Shown: piece by piece, positions 21,475 through 34,900 of the stretch
Layout of the letters: the number at the start of each line of letters is the position of its first letter
Numbering within the stretch: position 1 is the stretch's first letter
Origin: Planococcus citri
Lineage: Eukaryota; Arthropoda; Insecta; Hemiptera; Pseudococcidae
Direction: 5' to 3'
Length of the DNA: 64,000 bases
NCBI RefSeq assembly: GCF_950023065.1
Contig: NC_088681.1
Location: forward strand, 41,698,836 to 41,762,835
Translations under genes and position numbers: made by a program
The notes under the pieces: model-generated
Seen by the model: only the letters and a program-made list of their open reading frames with translations
Told to the model about the DNA's origin: nothing
Database searches by the model: none

Positions 21475-22397
21475 CTTTGATTCGAACGAAACCAAGTTGA
21501 ATTGAAAGAGCATGTCTCCAAGCCCCTGTAATCAAAATTTCAGCTCCCACAGTTCATTTTTGAATTTTCAGCGAATTTTCGAAAATTTAAAAAATTCAAA
21601 AAAGCTGTTTTGAGGGCGATTTTTATTTTTTTTCGTGATATACGCACAAATTTTTCTGAGTAAAGTGAACCAATAGGAATAATTTAGTAAATTCAACTCT
21701 CACACATCAACGAGTACAAGTTTTGGACCATTCTGGAGCCTCCAGTGATTTTTCAATTTTTTCCAGAAATTTCAAATCCCTCTGGAGAATTCAAAAATGA
21801 AAATTAAGACCAACAATAATATGGTTGGTGCTTATTGGACACCCTTTCGACCGTTTTAGGCAGTTACTCCGGAATTTCAGGAATACCAATGTAAAGGGTG
21901 ATTTTTTGACCAATTTGTCAATGCCAGAAAATGTGAAAAAGAAAACAAATCTTCAAAGACGAAAAATTCACTTTTGAACCAGCAATCCTGAAATTTCACA
22001 TTAACCACTGAAAATGATCAAAAACGTGCCCAATTAGTACAGATTAAAGGTATGGGTGCCTAAGTTCATCTTTGACCCTTCCAAAGCAATTTGAAATTTC
22101 CGGAGAAAATCAAAATATCGCTGAAGGCTTCAGAATGACCCAAAAAAGTACCTAGTTGTTGATGTATGGAAGTTGAACTGAAGGAGTTATTCACATTGGG
22201 CTACTTTGCTCAAAAAATTTACATTTCATAAGAAAGCTTCAAAATCACCCTTGGAATAGTTTTTTGAATTTTTAAAATTTTCAAAAATTCGCTAGAAATT
22301 CAAAAATGAACTTTAGGGCTTGAAGTTTTGGTTACAGAGGGTTTGAAACATGCTCTTTCGATCAAGCCTGAATTCATTCAAATCAAATCAGAGAGTG
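21475..22397. mobile_element. Old foldback element, about 0.92 kb
   Basis: The left arm (about 21475-21850) and right arm (about 22020-22397) are inverted and roughly 70% alike by eye. Shared pieces include GAAAGAGCATGT, GTTCATTTTTGAATTT, AGCGAATTTT.GAAAATTT, CATCAAC.A.TA, and a GGACCATTCTGGAGCCT / GGGTCATTCTGAAGCCT pair. A relic of one arm recurs at about 34245-34330. The open frame 21261-21500 is not a gene. Confidence 0.6.
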
Positions 22398-25300
22398 CAA
22401 TTTCAAAAGCATCTCTTGTCAGCAATATTGAGGGTCCCCTCCTTTTCTCTAGCAATTCACTTATCCATATAATATTTTCTAAGAAAAAAATCTAAAGACG
22501 AAAAAGTACATAGGTTGTACGTATAAATAAATTCGCCAGTTAAAAAAACTGCCTTCGATGTATGTTGTTTTAGAGACCAAAATATGGACAATAAAAAACG
22601 ACCAATGAGTAACAGTTAAACTTTCTGAATAAGTACTAATCCCAAAGCCTTGCACACTCACCACTAAGCCCTAAAGTAATCAAAGATGGATACATTCAGA
22701 GGCACAAAAACGCATTCGATGAACAAAAAAATTATTGTTTTATGTGGAGCCTTAGATGAACAGGCACTCTCAAAATTTTACCAAGTTACCAATTTTATAA
22801 TAATTTACCTACGTAATTATCACCGCATGCATTTCAAAAGGTAGTAAAAAATCTACCAAAATTATAATATGATCACGAAGAAACAAACATACCTAGCTTT
22901 AGCAACACTTTGTTAATCCGCTGGAAAATCCATACAGGGTCACTATTACCTGTGAAAAAACAAAATAAACCAAATTCGAAATAAAATTCCATAAACACAA
23001 TTTTTTTTTATCAATACATCACCACCACCAATAAGAGAAACAAGAAACCCCGCGATTAAAATATTAGATAACGCAGCATTGCACATCTGCTTTCGACCGC
23101 AATCACTGAAGCACTGAGCCACGCGACGTAACGCCCCGCCCAACGAGCCCAATACCCCCCACCAACACATTGCGCAGCTCTTCATTTCGAGTACCTACAC
23201 ATACTCAGACAATCAGATACCTTCTACGATCATATCTTTTGTATGTATTTGCGTACCTGCGCTAAAGCCGGTCAAAATTTATGCAATGATCGAGTATTAA
23301 AAATGTTTATCCATTTGGAATAAATATTTAACGAGTTCTTTGTTGAGTACATAACACCATATTAATTGTGATACTGTAGATTTCACTATAATAGGAAGCA
23401 AATTTCACGGAGATTTGAGGTAACACTACAAAATAAAAGGGAAAAGCTTGATTATAAAATACCCACTCTCATTTTATACCTATACGTTACAACGAAGGCT
23501 CGAATGTTTCTTTTTTCATTTACTCGATTATAATCGCGTATTATATTGGAAATTTTTACGTGTTTTTATAATTTTATAATTATTTTTCGGTAATTTTATT
23601 CGCTTTGCAACCAACCAAGGTTTCCTATATACAATTAAACAGTGTTAAAAGTCTGATTTTTATTTTTAGATAGCTTGGTAATTTTATTATCTAATGCAAA
23701 GCGTGTGGTTAACCCAATTTAGCGAATTTTTCTTATTTTGTATAAAAATTTCTTTCATCGTGTAAATAGATTGAATTGATTTTATATAAAGTATACGGTT
23801 GTAAATTTTTTAAACCTTTTTTTTACACATGGATTTTATTGTTTTTATTTTAATGTTTTTTTTTCTTTTTTTCGTTTCGTTCGTTTGTGTTTTGATTTTT
23901 TTTTAAATTCGTTATTTAACGTTAATTTTCCCCGTTCGGTTTGGAAAATATTCACTCAAAGTGAATAATTTTCTGAAGACTCGACATCACCAGTTTTATA
24001 CTATACTTATACCTACAAGCAAGATAACACAATCGTCAATTAAATCGCATTCAATGCGGTAATCATAGTGCTGACTAAACTATAAATTAATCGGTTAGGT
24101 ACTGATAATTTTAACGTGTTGCTTGTTATCGAGCTGTCAAACAGCAATATTTTACTAAAACACCAACCAGCAGTTTAGTCATCACTGCTCAAACGTACAA
24201 GTATTTCCGTAATAGTACAATAATAATTGTTGCTTCGCCAGTATACTTAAAATTGGGGATGTAATCAAATTTTATTACTGATTCCTGTGCAATAATTTAC
24301 CAGAATTTTGTTTGAATTATTCAGCATGCAAATAGAATACCAGGATATTGACTAGAAAATTCAATTCCTCGTTTTAAAAAAAAGTTCCTAATGGTTTGAA
24401 TAGGGTATTCCTCTGAACAAAAAAACTAACTACCTACATAAATTGCATCCCTGAAAAATGTAATCTCACAATTTCCTATAAATATTTAACTGAAACCTCA
24501 ATAACAGCGATCTCCTATATCACGCTTGCTTCGTTATATTTGATAAGTTGAAAAAAAAAAGATTCCGACATTGAAATACAGAATGTGTTTTATTTTTTAT
24601 ATCACCGAAAATCCTATTCAATTTTCCTTTATATTTTACTTTTTCGTTTTCAGTTTATATTGTGATGCGTAATTCTTTTTGTTTGTTATTTTCATATAAT
24701 TTGTATTCTATTTTATATAATTTATTTTATTTTTTAAATCCTAAAAGTATCAGGTAATTTAGTAATAAAAAACGGTTTCATTTTGACTTTTTTTTTTCGT
24801 TTTTCGTTTTTTTTGTTTTTCTCGATATATACTGTATTTTTAATTTTACCAAATAAGTACCACTTTTGTGCCATCAGGCCTAAAATGAAAATTTTAAATA
24901 CCATTTATTTTTTCCTGTTTTTATATTATTTTTGCGTTGAATGCGACGATAAACCCCGTCGCGTATGAGTGTAACTTTTTAAGAAATATAATTTTTCAAA
25001 TAATTTCGTTGTTGTTCTTCAAATTAGGCATCTTATTTTATTCATAAAGAAGTGACATCTTATGAAATAGTATTTCAAAATTGTGCGAAATTTAATAAAA
25101 ATCATACATCATGAAAAATTACAAAAATCTTAACAATTGTGCAAAAGGAAGCGACTTAAAATGGAAACATTTCGTCGACGAAATTATTTGATTGGATACA
25201 TTTTGCTGGGAGAAATTTGTTATAAATTAAAGTGGCAGGTTTTTGTGCTGATTAATTTTGAATAAGAAATGTCATCGATTAAAAAAACTAATCTTAGTTC

Positions 25301-25640
25301 TTATGTTTATATAAATCTTAATTTTAACTAAGTATAAAATAATAGTATGATTCGCATTCTCAATTTCAGGCTTCGACGTCGATCAATGGAGGTGTTCCAT
25401 TCTGTAGAAAAATTTTTAATTAGTAAATTTTTTTTGGAAATTTAAAAATCAGAAGCTATGTTGCGTTTATTATGCTTCTGTGATTTTTTAAAATTATAAA
25501 AAATTCTACAAAGTGTCAAAATGAGGTCAAAATAAATTATAAGCACAAAAAAACTACTAAAACAGCCGAAATATATAATACTAAATGCTTAAAGCGAACA
25601 AGCACAACCACTCGCGACGTTAGTTCAAATATGTATGGAC
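22398..25640. other. Intergenic, no gene established
   Basis: A 79-codon minus frame (22946-23185) is rich in Cys, Trp and Gly and includes a hydrophobic stretch, but it has no known match and overlaps a GC-richer patch. A plus ORF at 24885-24968 (see findings) looks like a signal peptide with a possible donor. Otherwise AT-rich sequence without element ends. Confidence 0.4.
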
Positions 25641-25653
25641 AGAAATATCATTA

Positions 25654-25872
25654 GTGCGCATGCGCGCAAAAAATCACAAGTGTTGCCAGAAGGCAAATCG
25701 TAAATTATACTATGTAACATCATTTATTTATTCTAGTAAAACCAGAGAAAACCTGTCATCAACAGGAGCAAACACAACTACCTTCTACGCTGGTTGGCGA
25801 ACAAATGAAAGCGCGCATGCGCGAGCTGTTCAGTGTAATCAAGAAATAAGGCAAAAAAGTGTCTCCCCGGAG
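25654..25872 (+). promoter_or_regulatory. Candidate promoter and non-coding first exon with two NRF-1/EWG-type sites
   Basis: Two copies of the palindrome GCGCATGCGCG lie at about 25656 and 25813; TGCGCATGCGCG matches the NRF-1 (fly EWG) consensus YGCGCAYGCGCR exactly at the first. Eight to ten bases after the second is TTCAGTG (about 25829), an arthropod initiator-like sequence. Some 40 bp on, CCCCGGAG|GTAAGTA gives a near-ideal splice donor at 25872/25873. This order (factor sites, initiator, short exon, donor) suggests a transcription start reading right. No downstream coding exon could be tied to it. Confidence 0.35.
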
Positions 25873-25879
25873 GTAAGTA

Positions 25880-26870
25880 CACATATGTACGATTTAAATT
25901 GCTGAAGATTGGTTAATTGGCAAAAAAAATCAGTGCTTTTTCAACATTTGACTGTTTTTTTTGTTTTTGTTTTGTTATTTACATTGTTGCCATTTTTTAT
26001 TTTTCCCAGTAAAATCAAGCATCTCGATCAAAACAGAATCTTCTTGAGATTGACTAAAATTCAAAATAAAATTTACAAAAATATGAACCAGAATTTTTCA
26101 TACCATTTGCGAAATAAGTATGGGACTCACGGATGAGCAAGAATTGGCTCTTGTACTATTTTTTTTTATCTCAACACTTCTCAAACTCTTTCATCAGAAG
26201 AGAGAAACTTCAAGTTCAAATAATCATCAAAAAAAAATTAAAATTATTTTGTAACTCTTTTTCCATCAGAAGAGTTCATAGTCTTTGGTTTACGACTACG
26301 AGCAAACTCATCTGAAAGAATTTGAAACTCTTTTCAAATTGTTTTCATTTTTTCTTTTTTTCAACGGTTTTTTTGCAAAAAAAAAATTTCAAGGCTACAT
26401 CATGTTTACTAACACCACAATATCAGAATTTGAGAATTTTCCCAACATTTTTGCAGCTTTGACAAGTAATATGCAATTTCAGCAACTCTAGTTTCAAACA
26501 AATAATGATACATAAGTTATTGACGTCAAAAGGAGTTTTCAGAAGAGTTTTTGAATTTTTCAGAAGAGCTCTTTAGCAAAAGAGTTCAAACTCGCTGACT
26601 CTATCAAGCTTTAAATTTTTGGAAAAACGTTTTCAAAAAACTGGCGCCCAACCGTGAGAACAGTTCATCAAATTTTTTTGCTAATCTCAATGAAAATAAT
26701 TTTCATACGTTCAAAAATCATGAGCTATTTTTTTCTGAAAAATTTTGAGATTTTCAACTCAAGATTTATTATAATGTAAAAATTTTAAATTTTGCGAAAA
26801 AATCAGTTAAATGTTGACAAAAGTACTTAGTTGAAATATCAATTGAATCGAGCAAAAAAGAGGTCGACAG
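25880..26870. other. No gene seen
   Basis: AT-rich. AGAAGAGTT phrases recur between 26195 and 26590 (CATCAGAAGAGA, CATCAGAAGAGTT, TCAGAAGAGTT, TCAGAAGAGCT). Open frames at 25909-26491 have no motifs. Confidence 0.4.
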
Positions 26871-26934
26871 ATTTTGACCAAATTCAGTAGAGACTTTAAT
26901 TTTGAGTTGAAAACTACCCACATTTTTTTTTAGC

Positions 26935-27838
26935 TCCTAAGGTGCATCTGAAGGGAAGGAATGGGCCCTCAAGGCGAGTACATTTTCAAAAAAATCGTGC
27001 TTTTTCGCTTCTGTCACTAGTTACCCAACCTGTTTTTGGAAAAATGGCCCATATTTTCATCAAAATCCAAGATTACTTTAAGGGTTATTCTACCGAGAAG
27101 TTGACAATTGGAAAATCGTTAATTTTTGGATAAATTCGTATTCTGAAATTTTTTTCTACTCAGATATTTCTCATAAATTGAGAAAAATATTGAAAGATTT
27201 CATTCCTGATACTGGTAAAATATTAAGGAACGCATGGGGCCAATTTTTTGGTTATGTTATTAGGTATTGCTAACTTGAGACAATCGAAAAAATCTCTAAG
27301 CTTTTAGGTACATACATACCTATTTTTCTCGATTTACTCATTTAAACTGACATTCATTTCGAACCTTAATCATCATAAGGATCGAAAATCGTAAATAAAT
27401 CGATCGTGAGGATCGTTTAATCGATTTTTCATCTGAAATTGTAGTTTTGGAGCCTGAAGTTGATTTTCTTATATTCGAATAATTTGATCATGTGAAATCA
27501 AAAATCTAAAAAAATTGATTCTCGATCATGATCGATTTTTCATCGGTAGGCAAATCAATTTTTGAAGCTGAAATTAATTTTTTCCATTATATTTTGGAAC
27601 GCAGTGGTGCCAATTTTTTGGCCATTTTTGCCCATTTCAAAAAATCTAAAAAAATAACCAAAAACTTGTGATATTTTTTCGATTTTTTGAAGTTGGCAGT
27701 AACGACCAAAAAATTGGCATAACTGCGTTCCAAAATAATTCCCTAGCTTCAGAAATGATATCTTTCAATATTTTAGAATAATTAATGTGAAATATCGACG
27801 AAGAGATTCAAAACACGAATTTATCCAAAAATAAGCGT
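26935..27838. mobile_element. Foldback family copy 1 (GCCAATTTTTTGG palindrome family)
   Basis: Outer inverted arms at about 27117-27250 and 27707-27838 share TTTTTGGATAAATTCGT, ATATTGAAAGAT and GGAACGCA. A nested palindrome at about 27593-27735 pairs TTTTGGAACGCAGT..TGCCAATTTTTTGG with its mirror. An ATCGATC-rich segment (27340-27580) seems to be an extra insert. The left flank 26935-27116 recurs inverted at about 31570-31740, so the whole family is longer than its palindromic core. Confidence 0.55.
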
Positions 27839-28439
27839 TTGTAAATTTACCATTTGATGCATTTTAGTTGTAGCACATGTAGAGGTACGTAATATAGTAA
27901 TAGTACATATATACAGTAAAGCTATATCATTACTCGAAGGGTACCGAAGTAGGTACAGGGCAAATTTGCGAAATCGAAAATCAATATTTACAGCGTAATT
28001 TTTACGCATTATTTATGTACCGGTGGCGATTGAATCGAACATTGTTTTCAATCAATATCGAAAAAGGGAGAGGAAAAACCTTTGCGAAGAGAATAAACTC
28101 GTATACGAGATACAAAGACAGACGTAGAAAACAGAAGTTTACTTAATTGCATCGGTACCAGCAGTAGTAAGTACATAGGTAGGTATATATAACTTGTACC
28201 GCGTGCAATTTGAAAACGTACCTTTGAATGACTTGAAATCCCTTGGCAGAGTTGAAAATCTCGATAAAACTTTTCGCTGTTTATAAGAGACAGACGCGAT
28301 TATCACCGAGATAGGATTCCTCCTCCCCTTGCACTATGCGAGGGGGCGCTTGGGTTAAAAATATATTATACGATTCTGTTCAATAACAACTCCGCCATTT
28401 ACCCATATTACTCTTTCTTTATAATATTATTTTCAACTT

Positions 28440-28830
28440 TTGTTATTTGTTAAAGTTTAAGAATTCAAAAGATGCGGCGCAGCGCAGAGGGTGGTCACCA
28501 AGTCTCGGACCTCTCGGTTCGCACTTCGCAGCAGCAGAAACAAAACTCTATGGAAGTTTCTTTATGAACTTTGGTAAACTTTAATATTATCCGTTTAAGT
28601 AAAAGTGAAACAGTAGTCGTTTCCAAGCTCTATACACGTTTAAAACCTCACATATAGCACAGTAAAACGCTCCTGAACACTATTTTAATATACGCGGCCA
28701 GCGAGCGGCAGCATTGGCAAGTTTAGTTGAAATAGTGTGGCGGCGCTACCGGAATATACCACTAGTGCCTTCGACTCCCCCACAGGCCATGTCTACACAA
28801 CCTAGTACTACGTCATCGCCTCCTCTCTCT
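28440..28830. promoter_or_regulatory. CpG- and GC-richer island, possible transcription start region
   Basis: The segment is clearly richer in GC and CpG than its neighbours (GATGCGGCGCAGCGCAG, GTGTGGCGGCGCTACCGG, TACGCGGCCAGCGAGCGGC). A small plus ORF starts at 28789 (MSTQPSTTSSPPLSK, 26 codons) just after an acceptor-like CCCCCACAG. The minus strand reads GTATATTAAAATAG, a TATA-like box, about 20 bp before a TTCAGG. Direction and gene are unresolved. Confidence 0.25.
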
Positions 28831-30835
28831 AAACGCCATATATCGTATCAACAGATCGAAATCGTTTGATAAAAGAAAATTGAAAAGTTTTTCAATACGA
28901 TTTCGACAATCGTACTGAAATTTCTTCGGGTTTTTTCCTTCTTTGCTCTCCTTTTTCGCAACTGTGTGTACCTTACTTACTGTCTCTCTTTCTCGATGCG
29001 TGTGCACCACATAATGGAGCGTTTTCCTTTCCTTTTAGTCCTCTTTTTTTTTTTTTTCATTTTCGCAACAGTAGACGAAATGCAAGATGAAGAAAAAAAT
29101 AGGTCATTTACAATTGACTGCTTATACTGCCACACTACTGACGGTTAGGTACTTTTCTTTTGCTTCTGCTTCTCCATCTCTTTCTTGACAAAGAATCTCT
29201 ATTACATGCCGAGCACGACGACGACGACTATAGTGAATTTCTTTCTCTCACTTTTACACTCTCGTCTCGCATGCACTCGTTGCCAATCAACATCAACAAC
29301 GTTATACAGGATGTCCTTGAAAAAAATTTACCTGGTGAGACGAAACCACTACCAAGTGAAATTATCGAGAATTTTCATCCCCCACCACCACTTCCTATCA
29401 CTTCCAATGGCTCAGGAAATAATGACAGGTTAAAAACGAAAGGTACCTGAAAAGAAAATCTGAGCGAAAAGACCCATCCGGTTTCCTTTTTTATTCAAGT
29501 TGACACGAAATATAAATGATCAACTCTACTAAACTTCTGTAAGTATCTGCATTTTGTATTCGTATTTACGGCAAACTGGTTATGCAATTTTATTAACATA
29601 TAAGAACACCAATACATTTTGAGAGACTACGCAGCAGACTGCAGGGGTACTCGTTACGTGCACTTCTTTTTAGCGTTGAACGAGTAAGAAGAGTGGCATG
29701 AAAGCTATATTTAGACCTCAAAGCAACCAGATGAATATTTTACCCCCTCCTCTCTTACTTCAGAAAAAAAAACATAGCTAAGTAAGAATGGTCATTTCGC
29801 TTTGAGCGAGGATTTAAAAATTGACCAGTGGATGTTGGTTTTATATAGGGTAGATATAAAACTCTCCTGATGAAATTTCCAGGTAACTATGTACCTCACC
29901 CCCTCCCCCTCCCCTCACCCTCACGGAAAATTGCAATTTCTGTCAACAATTCTTCTCCTTGACAGTCTTGATAAAAATTTTTTCAACTTGCAGAAATGCA
30001 ATACACTAGGTATTGAAGGTCATTTATGGGGATTTTTTCAGAAGAATCTGTGGATACGTAATAAGACTCGTGATCAGTTCAGTTCAGCTGTGCCTACCTC
30101 CAACATTTTCTTCAGGATTTTTCCAACAAACAAAAGACGTTATAAAATGAAAAAAACTGTTTTTTTCCGCAATACTTCCAGCTTTAAAGGATTAATTTTG
30201 GACAGTAAAATTTATTTTTCTGCCGATGTTATAGTGAAACAATTACAAATTACAAGACCAGCCTGAATTTGAATCAATTTTTTGATAACTCTTCGAATAA
30301 CGTGATGAGAGGGGGGGGGGGTCAAATATCTTTCAACATCATCGTAGGGTGAATTTTATTGATTAATGCATAAACTTTTTCCAGGTACGAGTATTCATGA
30401 AAACTAAGGTCGAGAGAGGAGAGGTGAAAATCGAAAAAGGCTCTTATTTTGAAAGTTCAAATTTTATCCCCTCTTCTGAAAATAAAAGGCTTCGTTTTCA
30501 GAAATTTTCGAACTAAAAACTGAGGTAGGTAAACACTTAAATTTTTTATGGTGTCAAAAATTAGTGAGTAGATACTAGATACCTACTTGAATAAATTTTG
30601 AACATTTCGCCATCACATTAACTTTTCTAAATTCTAAAAACCAAAAAATAAATACATAAAAATCGAACCTCGAACAACAATTATTTCAACCTCAAGAAAA
30701 GCCTATTTAAGGTGATTATTTCGCACTAAAATTTTTGAAAATGGCGAAAATTCGCCAGATTGGAATTCTATACATATATTGACCTAGGCCATTGTAATCG
30801 AAATCCAAGACCACTTTTACGGTTCTACTGAGCGA
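28831..30835. other. No gene established
   Basis: Several short frames (e.g. 29160-29450, 29889-30266) lack motifs or splice support. ACAGGATGTCC at 29309 resembles a degraded element end. G-run at about 30310-30320. Confidence 0.4.
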
Positions 30836-30836
30836 T

Positions 30837-31215
30837 TGAAAATTTGCAAGTTTGTTACTTTAAATAAATTCGTATTTTAAAAATTTTTCCATCTCACACA
30901 TTTTGTATTAATCAAACCAAAACATTGAAAGATATCATTTCTGAAACTGGAGAAATATTGTGGAATACAGTGATGCCAATTTTTTTACCATTACAGTCAA
31001 TTTCAAAAAACTAAAAAATTCAAAATTTGTCTGTTTTTCTCGATTTTTTGAAATCGTTAGTATGATCAAAAAGTTGGCATCACTGTACTGCATAATATTT
31101 CCCTGGATACAGAAATGATATCCTTTATGTTTTGGATAAATTAATGCAGAAAATTAATTGAGAAGAGAAAAAATTCTAAAATACAAATTTATCCAAAAAT
31201 TTGCAAATTACTTAT
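30837..31215. mobile_element. Foldback family copy 2
   Basis: Same layout as the 27-kb copy: TAAATAAATTCGTATTTTAAA, ACATTGAAAGATATCATTTCTGAAACTGG and GGAATACAGTGATGCCAATTTTTTT, mirrored after the centre by AAAAAGTTGGCATCACTGTA and AATTTATCCAAAAATTTGCAAATTA. Inverted arms of about 150 bp around a spacer of about 80 bp. No open frame. Confidence 0.65.
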
Positions 31216-31750
31216 TTTTTGGATAAATTCGTGTTTTGAAAAATGTTTTTTTCCCAAACATTTCGTATTAATTATGCCAGAACATTGGAAGATGGCTTTT
31301 TTGAAATTCAGGTAATATTTTGGAATACAATGGCGCCAATTTTTTGAAGAAAAGAAATCAGTTTCAAAAAACCGAAAAAATGTAATAATTTTTCAGATAT
31401 TTTTTTCGGTATTATTGAAATGGGCATTGGTAATTATGGCCAAAAAATTGGCACCACCGAATTCCTTATTTCAGGAATGATGTATGTACTTATCTTTCAA
31501 AGTTTTGGCATAATGAATGCAAGATATTTAAGAAGAAAATATTTTAAGCAATTTGCAATTTTCAACTTCTCAGCAGAATCTTAAAAGTGGTCTTGGATTT
31601 TGATGACGGTAACCCCTACATAATTCGAGGCAAAATCTCAAACGCTATCTTTTGGAAGTGGATCATTTTTCCCAAAAACAGGTTGGGCAGGGGCAAGAGC
31701 GAGACCACGACTTTTTCGAAAATGCTCTCTTTTTCTCAAAGAACCCATAT
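31209..31750. mobile_element. Foldback family copy 3, abutting copy 2, plus its right flank
   Basis: Begins TTTTTTGGATAAATTCGTGTTTTGAA and repeats GGAATACAATGGCGCCAATTTTTTG with the mirror CAAAAAATTGGCACCACCGAATTCC near 31440-31465. The right flank (31566-31740: CAGCAGAATCTTAAAAGTGG, CCCAAAAACAGGTTGGG) is the inverse of the left flank of the 27-kb copy. Frames 31587-31948 derive from this flank and are not annotated as genes. Confidence 0.6.
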
Positions 31751-31949
31751 CTTCCCTCTACGAAATTTCCACTCAATTTAGTCAAAATCCTTCGGCATTT
31801 TGTTTGCGATCTACCCTTATTTACTTCAATTTTTGAGTTAGATAAATTCTTCAAAATTAGAGAATTGTTTCCTGTTTTCAAAAATTTTGGTCAATGTGTA
31901 CCGTACGTGAATTTTCAAGTTTCCAGATCAAAATATCTTATTATCTGAG

Positions 31950-34900
31950 ACAAAGTGACCCAAATTAAGCAATAGGCAACTGGAAAAATTTTCCTCCAAC
32001 TATAAGTATAAGAGCTTCGGAAAAGAAGACTTCAATTTTATGTGAGTACATAAACAGCTGACTCATTCTTTATCACAACCACTTGAAAAAACACAGTTGT
32101 GAAAACATTTTCAAAATTTACTAAATAGGTAAGTATCAAGTATTAGCTTCACTTCCTTTTAAAGGAAGGACACCCTGTATACAGGTTTACGTTAGATTAA
32201 CAATCGAAACATACCGTTTCGCCAACAGGGCGAGTATTTCGCAATAACGGTTTACTTTTCCGGCAAATAAAAAACGGTGGCGTCGAGCCATTACGCTTTA
32301 TACAGCTCATTTCTTACACGGCCGCAAACCGAACCACCTTAAATAATTTATACGTTGGTATATTTTCGTCGATGGCTTCGACGTTGGCTGCTGTGAGAGT
32401 TTCGGGTTGGCTTCGTATGCAATTTAATACATGCAGCAGGTGTTAGACGTCGTATCGAACTAAACTACTCGTAAAATAATATAATTGAGCCGAATAAAAG
32501 CTCGCATATCGTGGTAGCTCTACGTAGCTACAACTACTGATACTATGAACACTATGCAGAATCTACTTTCTTCCACGATCTATATAAATGTACTACTACA
32601 GACAACACATACAGGGTGTCTGGTTTGGAGGAGAGTAGATGTTCAGAGGTGAATATCACTGATCGAAATGATGTTTCATTTTCATGTAAATCCACTGACA
32701 AGATACCACATAGAATAGAGCTTCAACGAGTTCAATTTTTCATCACCTCAAGCGTCAAGTGGTAGATAGTTTTCACAATTGTATTAACATGTGCTAAAAA
32801 AATCTTCATTGAGAGCTTAGGTATGTGTCTAGCATTGCATCGTATACGTGCACAATACATACAACAGACATTGAGTATATGAGTACATAAACGCGATACA
32901 CACACATGCAATGTACTCGTACATGGCCTTTTGCAACGTGCTGCCGAATCAATTAAAAGCAAATAAACCGAGTACGCCGAAAGTTACACACGCAGGCAAG
33001 CGACGGTCTACTCACGTATAAAACAATAGTGTGTGTATTATTAACGTACAACATAAGTTTATAAGTACCATTCCATTTACTAATTTTCCATTTCCATTAC
33101 CGCATTTTGGTTTCATTAAAACTTTTGCTGATTCAATCCTTTCGTTTAGAATCTGTTAACATGTACATATGTTATACGCTTTGAATAAATTATACATATT
33201 CGCCTTTACCTTTACTACAACAACGGTGTGTATAATATACGTTACGCTGCGGCCCCACTTCCAACCCCCTTCACCATTCACGCCTCCTCGTACGTACCCC
33301 TTTACCTGCAACGCACACTACTACAGAAGGAGTAGGTTGGGTTCGTAGTACGTACGTATACACCTATATAGGTAAATATGCGAAAACATGTGCACTTAGT
33401 AAACGCCACCACGTTGCTACCTGACCCCACCTCCCCCCTCTACCTCTAACCCCTCGCACATGGGTACTCCATACCATATACACACATGACACACAATGGT
33501 ATCGCAATTAGCATCTGTTTCCAAAAGCTATTTTCGAAACAATTCAAATTTCTAGCCAGGTTTTTTTTTCTCGCCATCTCTCCTCCTATTCCTCTTTCTC
33601 GTTTCCCAACAGCCCTATCTCTTTACATATAGCGATGGCTCGATTGTGTCGTATGTGTGTATTCAGATGAAAGCGTGCGCCGGATGCGCGATACCTATTT
33701 GAATAAATCTCCTCTACGTCCATCTCGTTCTTATTCCTTATTTCTCGTACATGGAATAGACCTTGTACTCGTAGCAGCTGCTGCAACGTCCGAATTCGAC
33801 CTTTGCAAAAGGTAAACACGCCATTCTTCAAATAAAGGCATAACATATCGTGATTACGTCCCTGGCACCTCCTCTCGCCCGTATCTGCAGATCTAAGACT
33901 CGAGTGTTGGATGAAAAAGATAAACACATACCGAAATGATTTAGGTTAATCAGCCTAACTGAGATTTTTTCAAATTTCTCTCGAGTCTTTTATTTGCAAG
34001 GTAATAATGCATTTCGGAACTCCAATTAACACCCTCCTTTCATCTCTCTGGCGAATATACATATGATGGAGCAGTCTAATGGTAGAGGTTGGGAAGGAGA
34101 AGAGGGGCTAGATCGAAAAACTAGGTTGATGTTCGGACTTGGCGCTTTAAAAAACTGAACACACAAAATGTGGCACAGTATGATCATTTTTTTCATCTCA
34201 TAAGGGGATATTTACAACTCGTCGACTCGATTGAGGTGAAATTGGGCTTATTGAAAGAGCATGTAATCCAGACTTCGAACCAAATTTTCAGCTATCGAAG
34301 TAGATTTTTCGATTTTTGACAAATTTTTGAGAATGGCGGAAACGACCTATGCATATTAATTTTCTAGAAAAAGAGTACATAATGATAAAGATAAACATCC
34401 GAAACTCGGCTTATAATCCAGAATAGATTCCCCCTCCCCTCGAATCGATTCCCACAATTTTTAAGCTGATCTGAAACCTTCAACAATAATGTTGACTTTT
34501 CTCTAGCAATTTTAAATCGCTCTAGAAGGCGAATGCAATCAACACTGGCATTCTGAATCGATTAGGGCAGATGAATGACCAATCTGAGGAGACTAGTTGA
34601 AGAATCTATAAATTTTTTATAAAATTTCAATTCGTAAATTTTCGCAATAAATTATCGACTCTAAACCTCTACAATGGAAACTCAACCCCCCTCGCCCAAA
34701 TGACATGATTCGAGGACACATTTTTTCAAGGTTTAAAAAACGAACGTTGAGTGGCTGGAATAATGTTGTTTTCTAAATTGACGATTTTGGAGGGTTTTTT
34801 TTCTGTTTTTTTTTTGTTTTTAAATTATGTACAGATTTTTGTAGATTACAATTTTTTTTAAAGTTCTTAAAAGTCAGATCAAATATTGTAAGATCAGATA

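Noticed and set aside
33586..33927. 113-codon minus frame considered as the next stathmin-like exon
   Set aside because: No stathmin helix pattern, weak acceptor choices, and stops in the frames required by phase 0.
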